Of a stretch of 13,980 nucleotides of DNA, positions 6,178-12,971 are shown one piece after another. The translations under genes were made by a program, and so were the position numbers. Position 1 is the stretch's first letter, and each line of letters begins with the position of its first letter. The notes beneath the pieces were generated by a model that was not told the origin of the DNA, did not search any database, and worked only from the letters and a program-made list of their open reading frames with translations. The stretch spans positions 1 to 13,980 of the forward strand of contig CAZMSA010000098.1 of NCBI GenBank assembly GCA_964568825.1, read 5' to 3'. The stretch is from CAVVDT01 sp964568825 (GTDB lineage Bacteria > Pseudomonadota > Alphaproteobacteria > Rhizobiales > Aestuariivirgaceae).

Positions 6178-8223
6178 ATGTGCATGTTAGATTTCCAGGG
6201 GGGTCCTTTGCGCGATCCACGTTTCGATATCCTGTTCGAGCCGGTGAAGATCGGTCCGGTCACCGCTCCCAACCGCTTCTACCAGGTGCCCCATTGCACC
6301 GGCATGGGCTACGTCCTGCCGCAAACGCTCGCCGCCATGCGGGTGATGAAGGCCGAAGGCGGCTGGGGGGTGGTCAACACCGAATACTGTTCCATCCATC
6401 CCTCATCCGACGACCTCCCCTACCCGTTCTGCTCGCTGTGGGACGATCAGGACGTGCGCAACATGACGCTGATGACCGAGGCCGTGCATGCCCACGGGAG
6501 CCTCGCCGGCGTCGAGCTCTGGCACGGCGGCATGCGCTCGTCCAACCTCAATTCGCGCCATGCCCCGCTCGCCCCCGAAAGCCTCACCGTCTCCAACGAT
6601 CCCTGGCAGTCCCAGAAGATGGACTCAGCCGATATCAAGGCGTTTCGCGGCTGGCATCGCGACGCCGTGCGGCGGGCAAAGCAGGCGGGCTTCAACATCA
6701 TCTACGTCTATGCCGCCCATACCTACCTGCTGGCGCAGTTCCTCGATCCGCTGCAGAACCGCCGCGACGACGAGCATGGGGGCACACCGGAAAACCGCGC
6801 CCGGCTGCTGCGCGAACTGCTGGAGGAAACCAGGGACGAGGCCGGCGACAAATGCGCCATCGCGGTGCGCATCGAGGTCAACAACCAGGACGGCAGCAGC
6901 GATGATCGCGCCGAACTGCTGGCCTCCATCGCCCCTTTTTGCGACCTGTTCGATGTGACCGTCAGCGACTACACCCACGAGATGGGCGTGTCGCGCTTCG
7001 TCCCCGAGGCCAGCCTCGAAAGCCACATCGCCCATGTGCGCCGCCTGACCGGCAAGCCGGTGGTCAGCGTCGGCCGCTTCACCTCGCCGGAAACCATGCT
7101 GTCGCAGGTGCGCCGCGGCGTCCTCGATTTCATCGGCGCGGCACGCCCCTCCATCGCCGATCCGTTCCTGCCGCTAAAAATCCGCGACGGCCGCTTCGAT
7201 GATATCCGCGAATGCATCGGGTGCAACATCTGCTATGCCGGCGACGGCCGCAGCGTCCCCATCCGCTGCACCCAGAACCCGACCATGGGCGAGGAATGGC
7301 GGCGCGGCTGGCACCCCGAAAGCGTGCCGCCGACGCATGCGCCCGAGACCGCGCTGGTGGTGGGCGCCGGTCCCGCCGGCCTCGAGGCCGCCCATGTGCT
7401 TTCCAAGCGCGGCTATCGGGTATTGCTGGCCGAAGCAGGCAACGAACTGGGCGGACGAGTGGCGCGCGAAGCCCGCCTGCCCGGCCTTGCGGAATGGATC
7501 AGGGTGCGCGATCGCCGCGTGATCGCCCTGTCACGGCACGCCGGCGTCTCCATCTACCTCGAAAGCACCATGACGGCCGGCGATATCGCCGACACCGGCG
7601 CCGGGCACATCTTCATCGCCACCGGCAGCCACTGGCGCCGCGACGGGCGCGGCCGCACCAGCCCCGCCCCCATTCCCGGCCTTGGCGGCGAGGCCATCCT
7701 GACGCCCGACGATATCCTGGCCGGCCGCCGCCCCGAAGGCCCGGTCATCGTCTATGACGACGAGGGCTACTACATGGCCTCGGCTATCGCCGAACTGCTG
7801 GCCGGCGAAGGCCATGACGTGACCTATGTCACGCCGGCATCGAAGGTCTCGGCCTGGTCCGCTTACACCACCGAGCAGATCGCGGTCCATAACCGCCTCG
7901 ATACCCTGGGCGTCAGCCTCATCACCGATCATGCGCTGCAAGCGTTTGCCGCCGGCGAGGCGCAATTGGCTTCGGTCTATACCGCCCGGCCCCGCACCCT
8001 GTCCGCCGCCAGCCTGGTTGCGGTAACTTCGCGCCAGCCCGACGATCGCTTGTGGCATGAACTGCTGGCCGCCGGCGCCGATGCGATGACGGTGCAGCGG
8101 ATCGGCGATTGCCGCGCCCCCGGCATCATCGCCATGGCGGTCCACGACGGCCACCGCTCAGCGCGCCAACTGGGCTTGCCGGCCTCGGCCATCCTGGAAC
8201 GGCGCGAACGCGTGAGCCTCTAA
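6178..8223 (+). CDS. Trimethylamine dehydrogenase/DgcA-type FMN, 4Fe-4S flavoprotein
   Basis: This 681-residue enzyme of the Old Yellow Enzyme/2,4-dienoyl-CoA reductase superfamily is closest in its motifs to trimethylamine dehydrogenase and dimethylglycine demethylase DgcA. The order is an FMN TIM barrel (about 15-340), an iron-sulfur loop with Cys346, Cys349, Cys352 and Cys364 (ECIGCNIC, then CTQNPTMGEEWRRGWHPE), and a dinucleotide domain with VVGAGPAGLEAA (394-405). Cys40 in NRFYQVPHCTGMGY aligns with Cys30 of trimethylamine dehydrogenase, which binds FMN covalently. Tyr178 and His181 (YVYAAH) and an Asp near 264 match the catalytic residues. It probably oxidatively demethylates an N-methylated amine or amino acid. 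The start is uncertain: ATG 6178 and 6184 lack good ribosome sites, while TTG 6208 follows AGGGGGG and matches the homologues' start (RDPRFDILFEP). Confidence 0.88.
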   Translation: MCMLDFQGGPLRDPRFDILFEPVKIGPVTAPNRFYQVPHCTGMGYVLPQTLAAMRVMKAEGGWGVVNTEYCSIHPSSDDLPYPFCSLWDDQDVRNMTLMTEAVHAHGSLAGVELWHGGMRSSNLNSRHAPLAPESLTVSNDPWQSQKMDSADIKAFRGWHRDAVRRAKQAGFNIIYVYAAHTYLLAQFLDPLQNRRDDEHGGTPENRARLLRELLEETRDEAGDKCAIAVRIEVNNQDGSSDDRAELLASIAPFCDLFDVTVSDYTHEMGVSRFVPEASLESHIAHVRRLTGKPVVSVGRFTSPETMLSQVRRGVLDFIGAARPSIADPFLPLKIRDGRFDDIRECIGCNICYAGDGRSVPIRCTQNPTMGEEWRRGWHPESVPPTHAPETALVVGAGPAGLEAAHVLSKRGYRVLLAEAGNELGGRVAREARLPGLAEWIRVRDRRVIALSRHAGVSIYLESTMTAGDIADTGAGHIFIATGSHWRRDGRGRTSPAPIPGLGGEAILTPDDILAGRRPEGPVIVYDDEGYYMASAIAELLAGEGHDVTYVTPASKVSAWSAYTTEQIAVHNRLDTLGVSLITDHALQAFAAGEAQLASVYTARPRTLSAASLVAVTSRQPDDRLWHELLAAGADAMTVQRIGDCRAPGIIAMAVHDGHRSARQLGLPASAILERRERVSL

Positions 8224-8229
8224 AGGAAA

Positions 8230-8260
8230 GGGTCCCCACCGCTCGCAGCAGTGGGGACCC
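8230..8260. terminator. Bidirectional terminator between convergent genes
   Basis: GGGTCCCCAC (8230-8239) pairs perfectly with GTGGGGACCC (8251-8260), with an inner GCT/AGC pairing in the loop. It lies 6 bases after the flavoprotein stop and 23 bases beyond the permease stop. The leftward tail (TTTCCTTTA) is T-rich and the rightward tail (TCGATCTT) less so. Confidence 0.8.
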
Positions 8261-8283
8261 TCGATCTTGCAGCAGCGCGCTTG

Positions 8284-9885
8284 CTACATCCAGAAGATGA
8301 AGTAGCCGGCAAGGCACGAGCAGATGCCACCGGCCAGCGCCAGATAGGGCAGGAAGCCGGCCCGCGTCGGCGTCAGCTCGCTCTCTCCCGGCAACAGCAG
8401 ATCCTCATGCATGGCCTTGGGGAACACGCCCTTGTCGACCACATAATGGCGGTAGGCAAAGACGGGGATGATCAGAGCCGCCGAGACAAACCCCGCCATC
8501 AGTGTGCCATTGCCCCACACATTGGCGCCGGCACCCAACAGGAAGGCGTTGATGTAGGCGAGGACGCCGCCGAGACCCAACAGCCAGTTGGGGCAGCGCC
8601 ACGGCCGCTTGACGTCCGGGTTGTCGATGCGGTGGATCCACCCCGCATTGAGGTTGAGGAAGTTGAAGATCAGGTAGTTGCAGTTCGACACCGCCAGCAC
8701 GAACAGGTAGTTGGACATCGCCAACAAGATGAGGTTGAAGGCAAAGTCCGTCCACATGGCGCGGGTGGGCGCCCCGTGGTCGTTGAGATGGGAGAGGTAC
8801 TTCGGCAGCCAGCCATCGCGGCCGCCCTGGTTGAGGGTGCGCGACGACCCGGACATGGCCGTGATGATCGCCATGATCAGGCTGAAGAACAGGAGGATCA
8901 CCAGGATCTTGGTGATGACCGGCCCGGCGCTCAGCATGCTGGCCAGGGCAAGCCCCATGCCGGAACCGTCGCCGATGCCGGGATCGAGCATCTTCTGGGT
9001 GCCCAGCACGCCCTGAAACACCACCGGCACGATGACATAGGCGGCGATGCAGATCAGCCCCGAGACGATGATGGCGCGCGGCATGTCGCGCCCCGGGTTC
9101 TTGAACTCGCTCATGTAGCACACAGCCGTCTCGAAGGCGTAGGCCGACCATGCCGCGATGAACAGCCCGCCCATGAACAACAGCACCCCGCCCTTGTCCC
9201 ACAGGCCCGGCACCACCTTGCCGTTATCGGTCACCAGCGGCGTGAACGGCAGGAAGTTGGCCATGTGCACATGCCCCTGCAGCAGCGGAATGACGCACAC
9301 GACGAACAGCGGCAGCAGCGAAGCGACGGTGAGCATCGACGCGATCTGCGCCGTGCGCAGGATGCCGCGATGCTGAATGGCGAAAACCACCAGCATGATG
9401 GCGGCGCCCAGGAAGAAGGTGGAGTTCACCCTGAGCGTAAGCCCGTCGGAGATGAAGCCGAGATTGACCAGCGTCACTTGCCAGGTGTTGATCGTCGAGT
9501 TGGCGTCGAAGAAGATGGAAAGCAGATACCCGGCGCCGAGACCGGCACCGATGGCCAGCACCGGCGTCCACGCCAGCCAGTTGGACCACAACGACAGGGG
9601 CGCCAGGATGCGGCTGTAGCGAATCCAGGCGGTGGCGCCGTGAACAGCCGTGCCACCGGTCTTGGACGGATGCAGACCGGCGATTTCGGCATAGGTGAAC
9701 GACTGGGCGAAGCCGAACAGCACCGAGATCGTCCACACCAGCCAGGCCGGCGCGCCGACCGTGGCGGAAATGCCGCCCATCGAAAACAGAACCAGCGCCG
9801 GAACGCCAGCCGCGATGAACACGACCTGCTTCCAGTCAACGTCGCGGAACATGCTGTCCGCCGCTCGTGATGTAGAAGTCACCAT
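8284..9885 (-). CDS. APC-superfamily amino acid/amine permease
   Basis: This inner-membrane secondary transporter has 533 residues from the ATG at 9885 and about 12-14 hydrophobic helices, and belongs to the APC (amino acid-polyamine-organocation) family. Helix 1 contains the expected glycine-rich unwound region (LFSMGGISATVGAPAW). Helix 6 (AAWSAYAFETAVCYMSEFKNP) carries the E-x-K-NP signature typical of APC permeases, and SGSSRTLNQGGRDGWLPKYL is the conserved loop after helix 8. GGGGG eight bases before the ATG fixes the start; an in-frame ATG at 9936 would add 17 unconserved residues. The gene converges on the flavoprotein and is plausibly the uptake system for the same catabolic substrate. 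The substrate itself is not deducible. Confidence 0.9.
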   Translation of the reverse strand: MVTSTSRAADSMFRDVDWKQVVFIAAGVPALVLFSMGGISATVGAPAWLVWTISVLFGFAQSFTYAEIAGLHPSKTGGTAVHGATAWIRYSRILAPLSLWSNWLAWTPVLAIGAGLGAGYLLSIFFDANSTINTWQVTLVNLGFISDGLTLRVNSTFFLGAAIMLVVFAIQHRGILRTAQIASMLTVASLLPLFVVCVIPLLQGHVHMANFLPFTPLVTDNGKVVPGLWDKGGVLLFMGGLFIAAWSAYAFETAVCYMSEFKNPGRDMPRAIIVSGLICIAAYVIVPVVFQGVLGTQKMLDPGIGDGSGMGLALASMLSAGPVITKILVILLFFSLIMAIITAMSGSSRTLNQGGRDGWLPKYLSHLNDHGAPTRAMWTDFAFNLILLAMSNYLFVLAVSNCNYLIFNFLNLNAGWIHRIDNPDVKRPWRCPNWLLGLGGVLAYINAFLLGAGANVWGNGTLMAGFVSAALIIPVFAYRHYVVDKGVFPKAMHEDLLLPGESELTPTRAGFLPYLALAGGICSCLAGYFIFWM

Positions 9886-9938
9886 GGGTAGTTCCCCCCT
9901 TTGCGATGCAAAAATATCCCCAAACCGGCAAGGCAACG

Positions 9939-9966
9939 CCTCAAGGCCCGATTACGGGACCTCAAG
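9939..9966. promoter_or_regulatory. Candidate operator upstream of the permease
   Basis: Two direct CCTCAAG repeats (9939-9945 and 9960-9966), 21 bp apart, flank the palindrome CCCG-ATTA-CGGG (9947-9958). The composite lies 54-81 bases upstream of the permease start, the right place for a transcription-factor site. No known factor was matched. Confidence 0.3.
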
Positions 9967-10181
9967 ATCTTCCTTGCCAAGTCGCTGGATGAACACTGGC
10001 CGGCCGCGCGCCAACCGGACCGCGCCAAGCGGACGGCTCATGTGAGCAACGCAAAGCTGGATGAGGTATCGGCCGTTTCGCCGACCAAGTGCTCGCTCAT
10101 GAATTCACCCTCGCGACAAGAAGATCATGCCGTCGGTCAATTCCCATAAGCGAGGTGTGGGCGAAGAAAGGTTGGCCTGAA

Positions 10182-10207
10182 CCAATTTGTTCCAATTCCG
10201 CCCAATT
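10182..10207. repeat. Three CCAATT repeats phased at exactly 10 bp
   Basis: CCAATT occurs at 10182-10187, 10192-10197 and 10202-10207, one per 10 bp. Phased AATT tracts bend DNA, and identical hexamers on one helical face suit a multimeric regulator. The array lies in the middle of the permease-kinase gap, about 290-300 bases from each start codon. Confidence 0.55.
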
Positions 10208-10329
10208 GCCCGGTCTATCGCCGGATTGGTATGCAAGTGGTATTGTTGAAGGATTCCGGAGGGCCGTCAAGGATGAAATCAGCACGGCTCGAAGGATCGC
10301 CAGCCGCCGTTTTTCACGGGGCGGAACGC

Positions 10330-10366
10330 AAAAAAACGCCGCCTCGGCATTGCTGCTTCGGCGGCG
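10330..10366 (-). terminator. Strong intrinsic terminator, leftward, with no gene upstream
   Basis: CGCCGCC (10337-10343) pairs perfectly with GGCGGCG (10360-10366). On the minus strand the stem is followed by seven T (complement of 10330-10336). No leftward gene lies upstream, because the kinase is on the plus strand, so the transcript it ends is unannotated. Confidence 0.8.
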
Positions 10367-10440
10367 CTTATGGGAAACAGGGTGATCTTGTCGGCGCAAG
10401 CCGCCGCTGACAACGAGGCGTTAGAATAACCGCCTACCCC
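10330..10440 (-). ncRNA. Candidate small RNA with three hairpins upstream of the kinase
   Basis: Leftward from about 10440 there are three hairpins. AGGCG/CGCCT spans 10416-10435. TTGTC-GGCG pairs with CGCC-GACAA across 10388-10413 with a 3-base bulge. The T-tailed terminator stem spans 10337-10366. This is a typical small-RNA layout of about 110 bases. The 5' end and promoter are not determined, and no RNA family was recognised. The same inverted repeats could instead be operators or leader structure for the rightward kinase transcript, but the T-run supports leftward transcription. Confidence 0.38.
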
Positions 10441-10497
10441 ATAGGGATGAGGTTATCCCCCCAATGGAGTAGCGCCGGGGCGCGAGGGACGACGGGC

Positions 10498-12045
10498 ATG
10501 GACAAGCGCGACAATCTGTTCGAGATCATCGCCAACTACACCTACGACTGGGAGACCTGGTTCGCAGAAGACGGTGCGGTCAAGTGGATCAACCCGGCGG
10601 TCGAGCGCATGACCGGCTATTCCATCGCCGAATGCCTGGCGTCCGAGGACTACCCGCGCTTCCTCATCCATCCCGGCAACCGGGTGGATCTCGATGAAAT
10701 TCTCGCCTCGGCCCTTTCCGGTTCGAGCGGCAACGACGTCGAGTTCCGCTTCCGCCACAAGTCCGGCGCCACTGGCTGGGCGGCGGTTTCCTGGCAGCCC
10801 GTTTCCGACAGCCAGGGCCGCAATATCGGCTTTCGCACCAGCATGCGCGACATCACCGAGCGCAAACGCGCCGAAGAAGCCCTGAAGGCGGCCATGCGCG
10901 AGGCCGAGCGGGCCAACAAGGCCAAGTCGCGCTTCCTCGCCGCCGTCAGCCACGACATGCGCCAGCCCCTGCAGGCCATTTCCATGTATCTGGGCGCCCT
11001 GCGCCACGGCACCGGCGGCAAGAGCAACGACAACATCCTGCGCGACATCCGGCTGTGCCTCGACGGCTGCAACGAGCTGCTCGACGACATCACCGACATC
11101 TCGCGCCTCGATGCCGGCGTGGTGATCCCGGAATTTTCGGATTTCGCGGTCGTCGACCTGCTGGAGCAGCTCGAGACCAGTTTCCGCTCCCATGCCCGCG
11201 AGAACGGCCTGCGCTTCACGGTGCGCCCTTCGAGCGCCTTCGTGCATGCCGATCCGCGCATGCTCGCCCGCATCGCGCAGAACCTCGTCTCCAATGCCAT
11301 CCGCCACACGGACAGCGGGCGCGTTCTCGTCGGCTGCCGCCGCCGCTTCGACGAGATCGAATTGCAGGTCTGGGACACCGGCCCGGGCATCCCCGAGGCC
11401 CAGCGCGAGGCGATCTTCGAGGAGTTCTACCAGATCGGCAACGAACAGCGCGACCGCCGGCTGGGCTTCGGGTTGGGGCTTGCCATCGTGCGCCGCCAAG
11501 CCGCGCTGATGGGCCTGCCGGTGGGGCTTTCAACCACCCTCGGCAAGGGATCGATGTTCTGGGTGCGCATTCCCATTGCCGCCAGCGGCGTTGCCGATAC
11601 GCCCCCACGCGATGTTCTCGTCGACCCCCTGCCGCTGGCCGGACGCCAGCTTCTGGTGATCGACGACGAGCCGGTACAGCTCAATGCGGCGCGCTTCTTC
11701 CTTGAAGGCCAGGGCGCGGTGGTTGAGGCACGCAGCAGCGCCGATGCGGCCATTGGCTGCGTCGCCGACGGCTTTCGCCCGCACATCATCGTGGCGGACT
11801 ATCGTCTCGGTAACGGCGTGACTGGCGCTACCGCCATCGACATGCTGCGGGAAAAGCTCGGCGTACGCATACCCGCCATCATCCTCACCGGCGACACCGA
11901 ACCCCAGCGCATCGCCGATGCCGATGCTTCGGGCTGCCTGCTGCTCCACAAGCCGGTGGCGCCGGCAGCGTTGGTGGAGGCCATCATCGACCATGTCACA
12001 GACCGGGGCGAAAGCGACCCCGAGGCCTTCAAGCGCGCACCTTGA
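10498..12045 (+). CDS. Hybrid sensor histidine kinase (PAS-HisKA-HATPase-REC)
   Basis: This 515-residue, apparently cytosolic hybrid kinase has no membrane segment. The order is a PAS domain with PAC end (about 8-122, ending GFRTSMRDITERKRAEE), a short coiled linker, HisKA with H-box SHDMRQPLQAISMYLGALRH (phospho-His152), and HATPase with N-box NLVSNAIRHT (Asn266), G1 DTGPGIP (293-299) and G2 GFGLGLAIV. A C-terminal receiver follows, with Asp389-Asp390, phospho-acceptor Asp434, Thr464 and Lys485. All catalytic residues are present. The architecture resembles the NahK/ErcS'-type kinases that work with NarL-type regulators. GAGGGA eight bases before the ATG at 10498 fixes the start; ATG 10447 lacks a good site. 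The 3' end overlaps the convergent response regulator by 17 bases. The signal is probably cytoplasmic and unknown. Confidence 0.92.
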   Translation: MDKRDNLFEIIANYTYDWETWFAEDGAVKWINPAVERMTGYSIAECLASEDYPRFLIHPGNRVDLDEILASALSGSSGNDVEFRFRHKSGATGWAAVSWQPVSDSQGRNIGFRTSMRDITERKRAEEALKAAMREAERANKAKSRFLAAVSHDMRQPLQAISMYLGALRHGTGGKSNDNILRDIRLCLDGCNELLDDITDISRLDAGVVIPEFSDFAVVDLLEQLETSFRSHARENGLRFTVRPSSAFVHADPRMLARIAQNLVSNAIRHTDSGRVLVGCRRRFDEIELQVWDTGPGIPEAQREAIFEEFYQIGNEQRDRRLGFGLGLAIVRRQAALMGLPVGLSTTLGKGSMFWVRIPIAASGVADTPPRDVLVDPLPLAGRQLLVIDDEPVQLNAARFFLEGQGAVVEARSSADAAIGCVADGFRPHIIVADYRLGNGVTGATAIDMLREKLGVRIPAIILTGDTEPQRIADADASGCLLLHKPVAPAALVEAIIDHVTDRGESDPEAFKRAP

Positions 12046-12715
12046 CGGGGCGTGGCCAGCCCAGGTCGGCGGCGATGAGGGCGGCGTGGGTGCGGTTCTG
12101 GGCACCGAGCTTCCTGAGAATGACCTTGATGTGGGCCTTCACCGTGCTCTCCAGAAGGCCGAGCTTGCGGGCGATCTCCTTGTTGGAGCGCCCCTCGATC
12201 ATCAGCGCCATGGTCTCGCGCTGGCGGGTGGTCAGTTGCCGCAACGGATTGTCGCCGGCGAGATTGGCCAGTTCGGCAGGCTGGGCCCGCCCGCCGCCAG
12301 AGCCCAGTTGCGCCACTACCGCGGACGGCACGAACGCCTCGCCCGCCAGCACCAGCGACAGGGCATGCTCAAGCACTTCCTCGCTGGAGGACTTCGGCAC
12401 ATAGCCGCGCACCCCGAGCTGTATGCACTTGAGGATTTCCTCGCTCTCGACATGCGCCGACAAGATGATCACCGGCGCCGCCGGCTGGTGCTCCACGAAG
12501 CGCCGCACCCCGGCAATGCCGTTCATGCCCGGCATGGCAAGATCGAGCAGCACCAGATCGAAGGCCCCGTGTTCCTCGATCGCCTGCATCGCCTGGTGGG
12601 CATCTGCCACCCCGATCATCATGATCGCCGGAAAGATGCGTTGCAGCAGCAATTCGAGGCCCCGCCTGAACAAGGTGTGGTCGTCGGCGATCAGTATGCG
12701 CATGGTTTCAGGCAT
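12029..12715 (-). CDS. NarL/LuxR-type response regulator
   Basis: This 228-residue DNA-binding response regulator is the likely partner of the convergent hybrid kinase. The receiver domain has Asp11-Asp12, phospho-acceptor Asp58 in LVLLDLAMPGMNG, Ser86 in VIILSAH and Lys108 in GYVPKSSS. The C-terminal LuxR-type helix-turn-helix (about 160-215) contains LTTRQRETMALMIEGRSNKEIARKLG and STVKAHIKVILRKLGAQNRT. A Gly/Ala-rich linker joins them. Its start overlaps the stop of a 32-codon upstream ORF (ATGCCTGA), implying translational coupling. An alternative ATG four codons in (12703) is also within coupling distance. Likely targets are the permease, flavoprotein or its own leader; this is inferred only from proximity and shared GGAAACA motifs. 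Confidence 0.93.
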   Translation of the reverse strand: MPETMRILIADDHTLFRRGLELLLQRIFPAIMMIGVADAHQAMQAIEEHGAFDLVLLDLAMPGMNGIAGVRRFVEHQPAAPVIILSAHVESEEILKCIQLGVRGYVPKSSSEEVLEHALSLVLAGEAFVPSAVVAQLGSGGGRAQPAELANLAGDNPLRQLTTRQRETMALMIEGRSNKEIARKLGLLESTVKAHIKVILRKLGAQNRTHAALIAADLGWPRPVKVRA

Positions 12716-12806
12716 CGCGTTGAAATGATGGCGTCATACCCATCGCGGCGCCGAGCGACAGGGACAGCGGAATCATGGCAAGGCTTGTCGACAACACAGA
12801 TAGCAT
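12708..12806 (-). CDS. 32-residue leader ORF coupled to the response regulator
   Basis: This small ORF has a near-perfect ribosome site (TAGGAGG) six bases before its ATG at 12806. Its TGA (12710-12708) overlaps the response-regulator ATG by 8 bases. The peptide begins MLSVLSTSLAMIPLSLSLG and ends MTPSFQRDA, a hydrophobic core with a polar tail. I recognise no family. It may be a membrane peptide, or it may serve only to couple ribosomes to the regulator, whose own start lacks a visible Shine-Dalgarno. The SD lies in the 3' arm of a hairpin (12810-12849), so its translation is probably regulated. Confidence 0.6.
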   Translation of the reverse strand: MLSVLSTSLAMIPLSLSLGAAMGMTPSFQRDA

Positions 12807-12809
12807 GCC

Positions 12810-12849
12810 AGACCTCCTAGGCAGGAACCTTATCACCAATAGGAGGCCT
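12810..12849 (-). promoter_or_regulatory. Hairpin sequestering the Shine-Dalgarno of the leader ORF
   Basis: In the leftward RNA, AGGCCTCCTA (12849-12840) pairs with TAGGAGGTCT (12819-12810): ten pairs, one a G-U wobble, around a 20-base loop. The 3' arm contains the whole TAGGAGG ribosome site. On the plus strand the wobble position would be an A-C mismatch, so pairing is complete only in the leftward RNA. It could be a switch, a thermosensor, or a target for a protein or small RNA. Confidence 0.55.
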
Positions 12850-12906
12850 GATTCAGCCTTGCAATGCGTCTTTCTGCTCTCTGCATGGCAGGCTTATTGC
12901 CCGTCA

Positions 12907-12935
12907 GGAAACAGCGATTCCTCTACGGAAACAGC
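12907..12935. repeat. Two GGAAACAGC direct repeats, 20-bp period
   Basis: GGAAACAGC occurs at 12907-12915 and 12927-12935, exactly two helical turns apart, with an AGGAA-N7-TTCCT inverted repeat across the first unit. They lie about 100-130 bases upstream of the leader ORF start and could bind a dimeric regulator, perhaps the response regulator itself. The rest of the gap (12850-12971) shows no gene, and I could not place the promoter with confidence. Confidence 0.4.
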
Positions 12936-12971
12936 CATCGCGGCATGGTCGTCACGCAGCCGCAGAATCGC

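Larger units (their letters stand above)
9886..10497. other. 612-base gene-free region between permease and hybrid kinase
   Basis: No open frame here has a recognisable protein or good coding character; the short frames present cross a terminator or match nothing I know. The stretch is less GC-rich than its neighbours around 10160-10260. It holds a candidate permease operator (9939-9966), phased CCAATT repeats (10182-10207), a leftward terminator and hairpins (10330-10435), and the kinase promoter, which I could not place. One GGAAACA copy lies at 10373-10379. Confidence 0.7.

Noticed and set aside
8251..9870. Plus-strand frame of 539 codons opposite the permease
   Set aside because: The product is extremely His/Gln/Arg/Asp-rich, with no domain, and exactly mirrors a well-supported membrane transporter on the other strand.
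9901..10149. 82-codon plus-strand ORF upstream of the permease
   Set aside because: Composition is random-like, there is no recognised domain, and it overlaps the permease promoter region and candidate operator.
10089..10385. 98-codon plus-strand ORF in the permease-kinase gap, considered as a decayed gene
   Set aside because: I looked for transposase, regulator or enzyme motifs in all frames of this stretch and saw none, so it is treated as non-coding regulatory DNA.
10097..10399. 100-codon minus-strand ORF in the permease-kinase gap
   Set aside because: It runs straight through the strong leftward terminator (10330-10366), has no ribosome site I could defend, and resembles no family.
10453..11499. 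Minus-strand frame of 348 codons opposite the kinase
   Set aside because: The opposite strand encodes complete PAS, HisKA and HATPase motifs; this frame has no recognisable motif.
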